This document shows, one piece after another, positions 1 to 12,700 of a stretch of 64,000 bases of DNA. This DNA comes from Pardosa pseudoannulata (lineage: Eukaryota; Arthropoda; Arachnida; Araneae; Lycosidae): NCBI GenBank assembly GCA_032207245.1, contig CM063508.1, forward strand, positions 94,472,039 to 94,536,038, read 5' to 3'. The notes beneath the pieces were generated by a model. That model did not search any database and was not told the DNA's origin. It worked only from the letters and a program-made list of their open reading frames with translations. Numbering within the stretch: position 1 is the first letter of the stretch; every line of letters starts with the position of its first letter. Made by a program: the position numbers and the translations under genes.

Positions 1-54
1 ATAATTTGTACCGATATTTTTTTTTTATCGATAAACCTTTCCAACACTTTTTTT

Positions 55-390
55 CTAAGGTACTCTTTTTTTGTCAGAAAGATAAAACTTCGCTATCAAT
101 GTATTTCATCTCAAATAAAGTCAAAATAATTTTAAGATCTGATTTTCCATATTGATTCACAGTACAGTATTAATTCACTACACTGTAAAAAAAACTTTAT
201 TTTAGTACCTAGAAAAAAAATAGAAATTCTGAAAATCAAAACAATATAGATCCTTAATAGATGGCCGGTTATCCCTAGATTTGTCATTTTCAAGAGAGGG
301 GATTTGGGAACTTTAATTTCTTGCCTCCCTCCCTGAACTAGTAATAACATAATACTAGTGAATACATGAAGTGAAATAAAAAAATTTAAA
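55..390. repeat. Left copy of a diverged long direct repeat
   Basis: This segment aligns by eye, in the same orientation, with 5068-5352. Shared landmarks in the same order are 'tttctaaggta', 'gattcac', 'tgaaaatcaaaa', 'gatggccg', 'aactagtaataaca' and 'gtgaaataaaa'. The two copies bracket the satellite arrays. No coding sense was found in it. It could be a duplicated non-coding segment or the relic of a terminal repeat, but I see no clear TG...CA ends. Confidence 0.55.
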
Positions 391-604
391 GCCAGGGATT
401 GATTTATTCTATTTTTTAACAAAATATTAAATATTAGAAGAAATTTTATATGTGAAAGCAACCAGTTTGAGTAACAGAAATAGAACTTTTAAAAAAGGCT
501 GGATACTACATAGAGTGAATCCAAAAATTAAAAAAAAGGCTGTTTACACAAAATAACACAAAATTAGGAACTGAAACATATTCTTTTAACCTGTGATAAA
601 TATA

Positions 605-1143
605 ATTACCACTGATGTCCGTATTTTTAAATGTCTATGGTAGATCATTTTACCCCCTCTTATTACATATGTTATTTATTAATAAACTCGGAATAAACAA
701 AGAAAATTAATAAACGTCTTGACCTCATAAGTGATCTCATTCTATGATACGTTGTCAGAATTATCATTTGCATATTTCCCTATATACATATCATCCCGTA
801 GTCGCTATTTTTAAATATCTATGGTAGGTTATTTTACCACCCCTCATTAGATATGTCCTTTATTAATAACCTCGGAATGAACAAATAAAATTAATAAACT
901 TCTTGACCTCATAAGTGATCTCTTTGTATGATGCACCGTAAGAATTATCATTTTCATATTCCCTATATACATATCACCCCGAAGTTACTATTTTTACATG
1001 TCTATGGTAGGTCATTTTACCCCCTCTGGTTTTATATGTCATTTATTAATAAACTCGGAATAAACAGAGAAAATAAATAAACATCTTGACCTCATAAGTG
1101 ATCTCACTCTATGATGCGCCGTCAGAATTATCATTTGCATATT

Positions 1144-1198
<55 letters not shown>

Positions 1199-2285
1199 AC
1201 CGAAGTCACTATTTTTAAATGTCTATGGTAGGTCATTTTACCACCTATCATTAGATATGTCCTTTATTAATAACCTCGGAAGGAACGAAGAAAATAAACG
1301 TCTTGACCTCATAAGTGATCTCATTGTATGATGCACCGTAAGAATTATCATTTTCATATTCCCTATATACATATCACCCCGAAGTCACTATTTTTACATG
1401 TCTATGGTAGGTCATTTTACCCCCTCTGGTTTTATATGTCATTTATTAATAAACTCGGAATAAACAGAGAAAATAAATAAACATCTTGACCTCATAAGTG
1501 ATCTCACTCTATGATGCGCCGTCAGAATTATCATTTGCATATTCCCTATATATATATATATCACACCGAAGTCACTATTTTTAAATGTCTATGGTAGGTC
1601 ATTTTACCACCTATCATTAGATATGTCCTTTATTAATAACCTCGGAAGGAACGAAGAAAATAAACGTCTTGACCTCATAAGTGATCTCATTGTATGATGC
1701 ACCGTAAGAATTATCATTTTCATATTCCCTAAATACATATCACCCCGAAGTCACTATTTTTAAATGTCTATGGTACGTCGTTTTACCCTCTCTAGTTTGG
1801 TATGTCATTTATTAATAAACTCGGAAGGAACAAAGAAAATTAATAAACGTCTTGACCTCATAAATGATCTCATTGTATGATTCACTGCCAGAATTATCAT
1901 TTGCATATTCCCTATATACATATCACCCCGAAGTTACTATTTTTAAATGTCTATGGTAGGTCATTTTACCCCCTCTAGTTTTATATGTCATTTATTAATA
2001 AACTCTGAATAAACAAAGAAAATTAATAAACGTCTTGACCTCATAAGTGATCACATTGTATGGTGCGTTGTAAGAATTATCATTTGCATATTCCCTAAAT
2101 ACATATAATTCAGAAGTCACTATTTTTAAATGTCTATGGTAGGTCATTTTACCACCTCTCATTAGATCTGCCATTTATTTATAATTTCAGAAATAACAAA
2201 GAAAATTAATTAAACATCTTGACATAATAAGTGACCTTATAGTACAATGCGTCATCGGAATTATCATTTGCACATTATCATCAAC
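605..2285. repeat. Satellite array, about 183-bp unit, about 9 copies
   Basis: The phrase 'gacctcataagtgatc' and its variants recur at 721, 905, 1088, 1305, 1488, 1671, 1854, 2037 and 2221. The spacing is 183-184 bp, except one interval of 217 bp that contains a (TA)n expansion. Each unit also carries 'ctatttttaaatgtctatggta', 'atttattaataa' and 'attccctatatacatat'. Two unit variants alternate in the middle of the array: 'ccccctctggttttatatgtc' followed by 'accacctatcattagatat'. This indicates a dimeric higher-order repeat of about 366-400 bp. The outer units are more diverged. Confidence 0.9.
1146..1195. repeat. (TA)n microsatellite inside one satellite unit
   Basis: An uninterrupted TA run of about 48 bp expands the 'ctatatacat' segment that is short in the other satellite units. 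It accounts for the single 217-bp spacing. A shorter expansion lies at about 1546-1560. Confidence 0.9.
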
Positions 2286-2925
2286 GTTCAAAATTAGCTA
2301 AGTTTCTAGTGGTAGAGGTGTTGTTTCAGCAAATATCTCATGACAGTGACACTCTGCGTTATATTGAAATTTTCTGATATATAAATATTTGGATGTAAAT
2401 AACGATTAAAATATAAACTTTACACAGTACCAAGAAGTAATAAATAGTGAATTTCAAGTTCATTCATTGCAAAAATTGAATTTTAATTTTATTTTTTAAA
2501 AATAGACTTTAATTGGAAGGTTTTCAACGCAATAAAAAATTGTGTTATAATATCATATGACTACGTCGATATTTTTTAATTTCATTGATTCAGACCGTTT
2601 GCTCTAATGTTCGCTACATTGAGAGTCTGTGCATATATAGAGTGCAGCTTGTAATCAAAAGTCGAAGTGCACAATCAGGATGTTATAATAACCTTAGATG
2701 TTATATTTAGTCTTAAACACAAAATTTCAGTATTTTATGAATAATCGTTTTTGAGTTACGCCCGGCAGAGTTAATATAAGTTATATTTGAAATTTTATAT
2801 ATTATATAGACAGCAGTTTGCGATCAAAAGAAAAGAATCACTTGATACTAAAACAGTCCTAAATTCAAAATGTCCACATTTTGAGGCTAATCGTTCTTCA
2901 ATTATGAGAGATATTTATAAACATC
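2286..2925. other. Unassigned spacer between two satellite arrays
   Basis: This is AT-rich single-copy-looking sequence with no ORF of note, no recognisable transposon end and no RNA gene that I can see. Confidence 0.5.
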
Positions 2926-3230
2926 CGTACAGACGTCACGTTAACACTAAATGAGTGCAGGGAAGATCAAAACAAATATTTGATTTATCAGAATTAATGC
3001 TTCCTTGAGCACTTGTGCAGACGTCACGTTGACACTAGTCATAATGCTCTTAGGGATGTCAAAATAAATATTTAAAATTTCAGAATCAATGTTTCCTTGA
3101 GCGCAGGTGCAGATGTCACGGTTTCTCTAGTTATAATTCGCTCAGGGATGGTCAAATTGAATATTCAAAATGTCAGAATCAATGTTTCCTTGAGCGCAGG
3201 TGCAGACTGTTTAGACAGTAACGATCAGCA
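2926..3230. repeat. Diverged copies of the 93-bp satellite
   Basis: '(g/a)caga(c/t)gtcacg' recurs at about 2929, 3017 and 3109, with a further 'gcagactg' at 3202. The spacings are 88, 92 and 93 bp, with shared 'cagaatcaatgtttccttgag' and 'ataattcgctcagggatg'. This is the same family as the cleaner array at 4063-4632. About 830 bp of other sequence, including a SINE, separates the two. Confidence 0.85.
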
Positions 3231-3406
3231 AGTTTCCACTGATGTTTAGCACAGTAGCATGGCCTAACTGAAGACTGAGTTTCTTTAACGGAGTTACACA
3301 AAATATAAAAACATCAAAGTTTATTTTTTTTCTCTCTCAAAACAACGTAAATAAAAAACAGTTAAACAGAACATCCAAAACAGTGGGCCGTTAATAAAAA
3401 ACTAAG

Positions 3407-3582
3407 CCGAACGATGGCCGAGTGGTTAGGGTGCTGTCCTTCGGAACCGGAGTTCGTGGATTCGAATCCCACTCTGGCATGGATGTTCGTAGCCGTTCGG
3501 AATCAGCTTTAAGCAGTAGGTCCCGGTCTCATTAGCCCTCGTTTTGCAAAAAGTAGACCGTAGCACTCCAAACTAAACCAAA
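3407..3582 (+). mobile_element. Full-length tRNA-derived SINE with 14-bp target duplication
   Basis: The head carries pol III promoter boxes: an A box 'tggccgagtggttaggg' near 3415 and a B box 'gattcgaatccc' near 3460. The body has 'gttcggaatc', 'ttaagcagtaggtcc' and 'tctcattagccctcg'. The 3' end is 'gtagaccgtagcactccaaa' followed by a 'ccaaac'-type tail rather than poly(A). A perfect direct repeat 'aataaaaaactaag' flanks it (3393-3406 and 3583-3596), marking target-primed insertion. This copy is the reference for the family in this window. Confidence 0.93.
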
Positions 3583-3596
3583 AATAAAAAACTAAG

Positions 3597-4062
3597 TTGC
3601 AAATTAAACATTCTGGCAAGTGACTAATTTATGTAACTTACCGATGAAAAAAAAATTATATCGACAAAGCAAAAACATGACGAGCAACAGGCATCACCAG
3701 GCAACAACAGGGAAAATCTGAATGTAAAGTACCCCCTGTTATACTCTTTCTTGATTTCGTACACTTTACAATTATTCACATGCTGAAGGGGAAAAAAAGA
3801 CCACGGAGCATACAAAAAAACGATTTCCAACTTACTAACTAAACTGCTCTCACATGGGTTACAGACATGAAAAATAAAACAAGATCAAGTAACCAAGATT
3901 AAAAATAGTTAAATTCCCGTGATTTATGTTAACCTTCATCAGATTGAAATTTAATAGAAACCAACTTAATCCACTAAACTTAAACACACTTGCTTAGTGT
4001 CAAAAAGATTAAATTATGATTAAAAGTTTAGCGAATTACAAGGAATGGGATCCGTGTATTTC
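3597..4062. other. No gene seen
   Basis: This is AT-rich sequence between the SINE and the main 93-bp array. The short reverse-strand ORF at 3624-3830 has no recognisable domain and is probably chance. Confidence 0.4.
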
Positions 4063-4632
4063 GTAACATAGACGTCACGATGTCACTAGTTATAATTCGC
4101 TCAGAGATGGTCAAAATGAATATTTAAAATGTCAGAATCAATGTTTAATTGGGTGAAGGTGCAGACGTCACGGTGTCACTAGTTATAATTCGCTCAGAGA
4201 TGGTCAAAATGAATATTTAAAATGTCAGAATCAATGTTTAATTGGGTGAAGGTGCAGACGTCACGGTGTCACTAGTTATAATTCGCTCAAGGATGTTCAA
4301 AATGAATATTTAAAATGTCAGAATCAATGTTTCCTTGGGTGAAGGTGCAGACGTCACGGTGTCACTAGTTATAATTCGCTCAAGGATGTTCAAAATGAAT
4401 ATTTAAAATGTCAGAATCAATGTTTAATTGGGTGAAGGTGCAGACGTCACGGTGTCACTAGTTATAATTCGCTCAAGGATGTTCAAAATGAATATTTAAA
4501 ATGTCAGAATCAATGTTTAATTGGGTGAAGGTGCAGACGTCACGGTGTCACTAGTCGTAATGTTTGTTCTCAGGGAAGATCAAAATGAATTTTTAGTGTT
4601 TCAGAATCAAAGATTCCTTGAGCTAAGTACAG
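4063..4632. repeat. 93-bp satellite array, about 6 units
   Basis: 'gcagacgtcacggtgtcac' starts at 4161, 4254, 4347, 4440 and 4533, a strict 93-bp period, with a partial unit at each end. Each unit contains 'ctagttataattcgctca', 'caaaatgaatatttaaaatg' and 'cagaatcaatgttt'. The 8-mer GACGTCAC, a CRE-like core, is kept in the units. Near identity of neighbouring units points to recent homogenisation. Confidence 0.93.
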
Positions 4633-5067
4633 ATGTAAACAGAAGTTTGTCACAATGGTATCAGATATCACCAAATTGAGTATTTCCGTTGAAATCCGAT
4701 CAATGAAATTTTTACAATTACTATTCTTTTTTTTTACTTTGTACAAGGATGTAAAAATAAGTATTAGAAATATAATTTAACGTTTTTTACTTCTTTTCTG
4801 CGGGTAACAAAAGTTGGCATGATGTAAGAACCAAAATTTCATTTTTAAAACTTTCGCCTTATATTCAAAGGGACATCAAATAATATTGCAGAAATACGAA
4901 AGCAGAATTTCTCTTTATATTCACGAAGAATCGAAAAGCATCGTACTTTTTATTTGAAGTGTGAGCAACTATCATTTGACAGTTCAGTTACTTTTATTTC
5001 ACTATTCCCATTTTCCTTAAATTACCTTTCTTTCGAAGCTTTTTCTAAGCAAGAATTTCTTTTTTGT

Positions 5068-5352
5068 TTCTAAGGTAAGATCCGCGTCATCAATATCTTT
5101 CATCTCATATGCAGTCAAAGCAATTTGAAAAAATGCTTCTGGAGGTTGATTCACTGCGCAGAAAGAAAAAACTTCTTTCGTTGCCATGAAGAAAAAACAG
5201 AAATTTTGAAAATCAAAATGATGTTGATCCTTTATCGATGGCCGTTTATCGCTAAATTTGTCGATGACAAGATTGGGAATTTGGGAAGTTTAGGTTTTTT
5301 CCTTCTTCTATAAACTAGTAATAACAGCAGGTGAAATAAAAGTTTAAAGCTT
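5068..5352. repeat. Right copy of the diverged long direct repeat
   Basis: This is the partner of 55-390, with the same landmarks in the same order and orientation. It lies just beyond the satellites. Confidence 0.55.
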
Positions 5353-5446
5353 GGAGAAAAATCACATAAAAAATAGTATAATAACTCATAAAGTATTAAA
5401 AATTTCGTATAGATTGTGAACTTTTAGAAGTACGTAATATTACAAG

Positions 5447-5540
5447 GGTGTCCAACCTGTGACTTGCGAGCCACATGCGGCTCTTCAAATTTTGAAAAAC
5501 GGCTTGGACTATCGAGGAGCTTGGCCACCCCTGTTATATG
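5447..5540. mobile_element. Short hAT-like inverted-repeat relic
   Basis: The segment begins 'caagggtgtccaacctg' and ends with the near-complement 'gagcttggccacccctg'. The interior 'gcgagccacatgcggctct' is typical of short non-autonomous hAT-type elements. The flanking 8-mers do not match, so the boundaries are approximate. Confidence 0.45.
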
Positions 5541-7373
<1,833 letters not shown>

Positions 7374-8504
7374 AAACAATCTCTTTACATATAAGAGTCA
7401 AAAATATTCTCAAAGTTATTATAGAAATTATTTTATGTCGTAATGTGCAGTACAGAAACTTTTTTTCTTAAAAGTTTTTTACAACTTATATGTTCCTAAT
7501 TCCACTGCTCACTATAACAAAAAACTTATGAAAACAGTTCAATACACTTTTTTCTCATACTGCTCTCTAAAAAGAAAATTCTAGCTTACCATAAAATCTT
7601 CCCAGAGTGCACTTACTTACAATGAATTCTCGGTGCCTTCACACTTATTTATCAATTTTCTATCCTACTTTATAACGTGAGTGCTCTAAAAGCTTTCGAT
7701 GAATGATTACAGTAATTTTACAACCAACTCTTGTCGGCAAAGAATGCTGGAGGAGCAGAATAATGAAAAAACACTCCTGGTAGGTTGATCCCTCTCTCAC
7801 AAAACGATATTTTTTTCTCCGCTGTATTTTAAAAATAAGCTCATTTTATCCTCTGGCTTGGCAACACAAGAAAAAAGTTTACCACGAAAGAGGTGTATAG
7901 TCTAAAATAACGAAAAATACTAGAGTGAATAAATATAGGGAAATGGCGAAATAAATCAATATTTGTCCTTAATCATAAATAATACACCTCAAACTAAAAG
8001 AAATTTTTAGATGAAAAAAAAATTTTTTTTTTTACTCTTTTGACTAAGACTAATAAATTTAGGTCAATATTTCCTTATTAAGCAATATTAACGATTTTAA
8101 AATTGCAGAACTTTTATCGAAACATCCGTAAAAAATATTTGATAATATTCTATTGTTTTAACCAATTAATAAAAGATTGATATCTGTGGAATAATATACA
8201 TATACACATATATATATGTGTGTGTGTGTATAATATATCAAAAATTACTTCGCCTAAAGTTATTCAAAATTCTCCCAATTTACGACCTATTTTTCTAATC
8301 TTAACTTTCCCAGCCACTCATATAAAAATCAAATACGGGACTGAGATTGTATTTTTCAAAACTAAAATCTGAGTTAATAATTGCTACCTGCGGATTTCTT
8401 ACTCTTTTTATGAATCAACTGCCATTTCTCCCAGTGAAAACTAAGGATTCTTGCCATTTTTATTCCGTTGTTTGCAATTTTCCAATCACGAATGTTTTAA
8501 CAAG
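7374..8504. other. No gene seen
   Basis: AT-rich sequence with a small TA/TG microsatellite near 8200-8235. No domain, RNA or transposon end was recognised. Confidence 0.4.
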
Positions 8505-8572
8505 TCTCTCTCTCTATCTCTCTATCTATCTATCTATCTCTATCTATCTATCTCTCTATCTATCTCTATCTA

Positions 8573-8609
<37 letters not shown>

Positions 8610-8788
8610 CTCTCTCTCTCTATCTATCTATCTATCTCTCTATATCTCTATCTCTCTATCTCTCTATCTATTTCTCTATATCTCTATCTATCTCTCTATC
8701 TCTATCTTTATCTCTATCTCTATCTCTATCTCTCTCTATCTCTCTATCTATCTCTCTATCTCTATCTCTCTATCTCCATCTATCTATC

Positions 8789-8881
<93 letters not shown>

Positions 8882-8955
8882 CTCTATCTATCTATCTATC
8901 TCTATCTATCTCTATCTATCTATCTATCTCTATCTATCTCTCTATCTCTCTCCGC
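8505..8955. repeat. (TCTA)n/(TC)n compound microsatellite, about 450 bp
   Basis: TCTA, TCTC and TCTATCTC steps are mixed through the whole interval. Overlapping ORFs rich in Ser, Leu, Tyr and Ile arise purely from the repeat. Confidence 0.97.
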
Positions 8956-9345
8956 AAATCTAAAATGGACGGTTACATTTGATTATTGCCCCTATTCTCT
9001 TTACTTGACAGGGCTACTGAGCATGAAGAAGCCTATGCAGCTAGACAATGAATAATCTTGCAGCCGGGCAACATTGAAAAGAAGCACAATTTTAAGAGCA
9101 ACTTAAATCTTTATTGAGGAGCTGCTAAAAAAACATCTTTGCCAATCAACGGCAGACAAGAGAATGATACAAAAACCACTTTACTGGAACAGAGATGTAC
9201 CCCAGAGTGTGACAGTTTTAATACTCTGTTTCGTGAAAAGATATTCACATGATTCCCCCCTTTTCTTTAGGGCTGCGTTTTCATAAATCATCAGATGTTC
9301 GTTTGTCTCTTACCTGTGTAATACATGTCCATGAGTACACTGACC
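8956..9345. other. No gene seen
   Basis: Ordinary sequence between the microsatellite and the piggyBac relic. Nothing was recognised. Confidence 0.4.
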
Positions 9346-9682
9346 TTAACACATTATCTGCGGAACTGTACCTGGAGCGGGTGTTTTGCGCATAAATTTA
9401 GTTATTCAGTTAAATCTCAATAGATCGAAAACTATTTAATTTTTTAACCAACTTTTCGCATTTTATATGGAAATATATAAACAAATATATAATTAGAAAT
9501 ATATAAATAACAACTATAAGATTTTTGTAAACAAAAGATATAATTTTAGTGGATAAATTTATAATAGTATCGTAAATATGAAAAATCAAATAGAAATAAT
9601 AATATATAGTTTTAATTTTTTCGAATTATGTTATACATAAACATTTTTACATTATAAAAAAATGAAAAAATCAATCATAAAA

Positions 9683-9850
9683 CTAATAATGCTTTACATT
9701 GTGGTAACGTTCAAAGCATTTTCCTCTATGAACAGGTACACGGCAAAACTTGCATATGTAAGATGTTTCACTCCGCACTTTTTTCACAGCACACACAAGA
9801 CATTGGCTTTGTGGCTTTTTCTTCTTCCCAGTAGTAACAATTTTTTCTAA
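9683..9850 (-). pseudogene. piggyBac transposase C-terminal cysteine-rich domain (fragment)
   Basis: Reading the minus strand, the tail contains CLVCAVKKVRSETSY, then ICKFCRVPVH, then CFERYHNVKHY and a stop at 9683-9685. The CxxC...CxxC...H...C...H spacing is that of the C-terminal zinc-binding domain which piggyBac transposases use to contact their ends. The catalytic DDD region is absent. Just upstream the frame is lost. The sequence is too short to be functional and is kept only as the remnant of the surrounding element. Confidence 0.75.
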
Positions 9851-9889
9851 AATATGTTAAATTATTTGTCTAAATATTTCCAGAATCTA

Positions 9890-10437
9890 TGCTGTAAACA
9901 TACTGCTGCTAATCGATGTGTTTTTGGATTAAAGAAATATTTAAAGTCTAAGTACATTAAAAGATTGACTAAAATAATATTGTATAAATGCCTAATAAGA
10001 CCTGTTTTGACTTACTCAGCTGAAACCTGGGTATTGACTGAAAGAGACAAGGAAACCCTAGCAGTTTTTGAGAGAAAAATATTGAGAAGTATTTTTGGGG
10101 GAATTAGTGTAAATGGTATATGGAGAATAAGAACAAATATTGAATTATATAGAACATATAAAAACCCAGATATAATTAATTTTATTGGCTTACAAAGATT
10201 AAAATGGGCCGGACACCTAGTTCGACTTAATGACAATAGATCCACAAAAAAAGTTTTTACTGCCAAACCAATAGGAACCCGAATGAGAGGACGACCAAAA
10301 CTTAGATGGTTAGACTGCATTGAGAACGACATAAGATCTTTGAAAATTTCAAATTGGAAATCCAGGGCCAAAGATAGGACTGCCTGGTATGGAATTCTAG
10401 AGAAGGCTAAGGCCCATCCTGGGCTGTCATGCCACTG
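9890..10437 (+). pseudogene. RTE/endonuclease-RT type LINE, 3' ORF fragment
   Basis: About 180 codons remain open. They match the post-catalytic end of RTE-like non-LTR polyproteins: ANRCVFGLKKYLKSKYIKR, RPVLTYSAETWVLTERDKE, FERKILRSIFGG, RLKWAGHLVRL and GTRMRGRPKLRWLDCIEND, ending in AKAHPGL and a stop. The endonuclease and the RT catalytic YADD region are missing, as usual for a 5'-truncated copy. It sits in the opposite orientation inside a piggyBac relic, so it probably inserted there. A second, more decayed copy of the same 3' end lies at 32330-32575. Confidence 0.8.
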
Positions 10438-10671
10438 AGGAAGGAAGGGAGGATGCGGTAAACAAGAACATTCGGCTTCGTTTTCCTGTATATACCGTTA
10501 TTTTTGTACCCACAAACAAACCATGTTGTTAAGCTAACCTGTACTAGTACGTGACCCGCGCTCAAGTATCAATCGTCAGAAAACGTACTAGTACGTGTCC
10601 CGCATACAATGTGCTAAGATGAAACGTGAGTATTTTTGATAAGTATCTGATCTTGTGTTCCAGTGGCTTCC

Positions 10672-10857
10672 TTTACACAACATGATGGTCGAATGGTAGA
10701 GTGCTGCTCTTCGGTACTGGAGTTCGAGGGCTCGAATAACTCTGATGGTATGGATTTTCGTAGCCATTCGGAATCGATTTTAAGCAGTAGGTCCCCGTCT
10801 CATTAGCCCTCGTGAGCAAAACAGTAGACGGTAGAGCTCCAAATCAAACTAAACCAC
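10672..10857 (+). mobile_element. tRNA-derived SINE, full length, decayed boxes
   Basis: Same family as 3407-3582: 'ctcttcggtactggagttcg', 'cgtagccattcggaatcg', 'taagcagtaggtccccgtct' and 'cattagccctcgtg', with a tail of 'caaatcaaactaaacc'. The A box ('tggtcgaatggtagag') and B box ('ggctcgaataac') carry substitutions. Confidence 0.85.
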
Positions 10858-10860
10858 GAC

Positions 10861-11410
10861 ATGAGGGAAATGAAGTTCATTTGCAAAGCCAGCCCTAGCA
10901 TTTTTAAAATGTGATCTTTAACTTCGTGTGTGATCGGTGAAGAATAATTTTTATCGGTTACACACATATATGCTTATGTGTGTGTGTAATGATATCTCAG
11001 TACCTTAGGTAAATAGGTCAACAGAAATCTGTGGGCTGAGCCCTTCATTACTCAGTTTCTTTCAGTGAGCATGAATAGCAGCGAGAGAAAAAAAGGTAAA
11101 AATAATTGAAAAAGGGAAAAATAATGGTGGATTCGTGAGTTTAAGACACAAAATCTATAGAGGAAGGAATATTTCCTTTTGCCTTTTCTAAATGTTAAAT
11201 GTTGTAATAAAATCTTATTTCTAGTAGAATATCGAGCATTTAACTGTCAAAAATAAGATTTTAAATGACTCTGAGAGTGCTAGTAAGAAAAAGCCCAACC
11301 AATGTAACTGGGAAAGAAGATGAGTTTTCGGAAATGACGGTAATGTTTTTCTATCTCTCTTATAATGTATCTTGTAGAATGTTTTCTTGTTTTGACACCT
11401 GTACTCAAAT
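10861..11410. other. No gene seen
   Basis: AT-rich sequence with a small TG/CA microsatellite near 10965-10990. Nothing was recognised. Confidence 0.4.
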
Positions 11411-11411
11411 A

Positions 11412-12645
11412 TTAGGTTGGGGAAAAAGAAATTCATTATTTTTTTCGGTAGATGGCTGTAGTGATCGATATCTCGTAAAGTATCGCTCAAACAATATCAA
11501 ATTTATTCTCGTTTTCAAAGTGACATTTCACACTAAAAAAATTTTTTTACTGTTTTTTGTTTGGTCCATTCAGTTTTGAGTAACAGGGTGTTTAAAATGG
11601 AAGTCAACAAAGAGAAAATTCGGTATATTTTACAGTTTTTCTTTGATAAAGGCGAAAATGCAAGCCAGGCTGCTGAAAATGTGAATGGTGTTTATGGTGC
11701 CGATACTGTAACAGCTAATTAGGTGCAATTTTGGTGTCGTCGATTCCATTCAGGCATTTTTGATGTTAAAGATGCACCTTGCACAGGCAAGCTCGTCTTC
11801 GAAAATATCGATAACATCCCAGAAATAATCTAATTTGACCGGAATTTTAGTAGTCGTGGCATCACCCAGGAGCTAAAGATCGACCATAAAACAGTTTAAA
11901 ACCATTTGCGACAAGTTGGATTAAAAAAGAAGCTCGATGTTTGGGTGCCACATGAATTAACGCCAAAAAACATGATAGATTGGATTTCCGTCTGCGAAGC
12001 CTTGCCCAAATGGAATGAAATCGATCCATTTCTTAACCCTCTAAGCGGTTCGCACGTACAATTCCGCCAAACCGATGATGTCTTCAAAGCGGTTGTCACA
12101 TACAATTTTCGAACTCCAAAACGTTCCTAAAATGGATGTAATGTACATTTCTGCCAGTGTTTTCCCCTATGGAGTTTGAGGTAGGAAGGTCCAGTCGATT
12201 GTTTAGGAACTGCACACCTACTCTCTGAGGCACAAAGACGCTGATAGCTTTTCATGGCTTTGTAAATCTCTATTTCGAAGTATTTCGTTTGCGATAACAG
12301 ATGTATCTCTAATTGCACCACTTAAATAGCTTGGATGACTTTCGTAAAAAAGATAAAAATCATTCTCTTAAAGAATATTTTTATGTGTACTTTTAGAACC
12401 CATTATTTCTTATGGGATGATCTTCGAGACTTAACGAGCTTTATGTGTATTAAAAATTAACAATCTATAATGTCTATTTATATATCTATTTATAACCGGA
12501 AGGAAAGGGACAGTAACGAGGATGGGTTTCCACAAATTATACAACAAAACGGTGCATATTTGACCCAAATCGGACAATCCGAAACGTGTTAAATAAAGTC
12601 ATTAATTTCAGACAAAAATAATGGATTTCTTTTTCCCCAACCTAA
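11412..12645 (+). mobile_element. mariner-family DNA transposon, defective
   Basis: The left end is TTAGGTTGGGGAAAAAGAAA and the right end is its near-exact complement, finishing ccccaacctaa at 12645. TA dinucleotides flank both ends (11410-11411 and 12646-12647). The total length of 1234 bp is near the usual 1.2-1.3 kb, yet the middle of the transposase is unrecognisable and seems to have been replaced. Confidence 0.93.
11597..12592 (+). pseudogene. mariner transposase pseudogene
   Basis: From the ATG at 11597 the protein begins MEVNKEKIRYILQFFFDKG, the start of the paired helix-turn-helix DNA-binding region, and continues through GVYGADTV. A stop follows near 11719. Further homology resumes as FSSRGITQELKIDHKTV, then KKKLDVWVPHELTPKN and RNEID-like NEIDPF. 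The catalytic DD34D core (GDEKW, HQDNARPH and YSPDLAPSD in the family) was not found between 12040 and 12500. The true C-terminus QNGAYLTQIGQSETC then reappears and stops at 12590-12592. It carries several stops and lacks the catalytic core, so it cannot make transposase. Confidence 0.9.
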
Positions 12646-12700
12646 TATTTAAAGTTTATGTGACCCCCTTTTAAGAAAATAAGATTAATTTTATAAATCA

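Larger units (their letters stand above)
9350..10613 (-). mobile_element. piggyBac-type element, internally replaced, with nested LINE fragment
   Basis: The left end is TTAA (9346-9349) followed by CACATTATCTGCGGAAC. The right end read on the minus strand is CACATTGTATGCGGGAC, flanked by CTAA (10614-10617), a one-base decay of the TTAA target. Inside, on the minus strand, is the last part of a piggyBac transposase (9683-9850). Most of the transposase is missing, and a plus-strand LINE fragment (9890-10437) occupies the middle. The element is therefore dead. Confidence 0.75.

Noticed and set aside
3415..3475. A genuine tRNA gene (A and B boxes present)
   Set aside because: The sequence continues into a conserved SINE body with target duplications, and about ten copies exist in the window. 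It does not fold as a complete tRNA with an acceptor stem, as far as I can see.
4063..4632. CRISPR-like array (regular repeats)
   Set aside because: There are no unique spacers; the whole 93-bp unit repeats, so it is a satellite, and the genome is eukaryotic.
8347..8982. ORFs of 170-211 codons in the TCTA repeat
   Set aside because: Ser/Leu/Tyr/Ile periodic translation produced by the repeat; no unique coding part.
12127..12321. Minus-strand 64-codon ORF in the middle of the mariner
   Set aside because: No recognisable domain; possibly part of the foreign segment, but not supportable as a gene.
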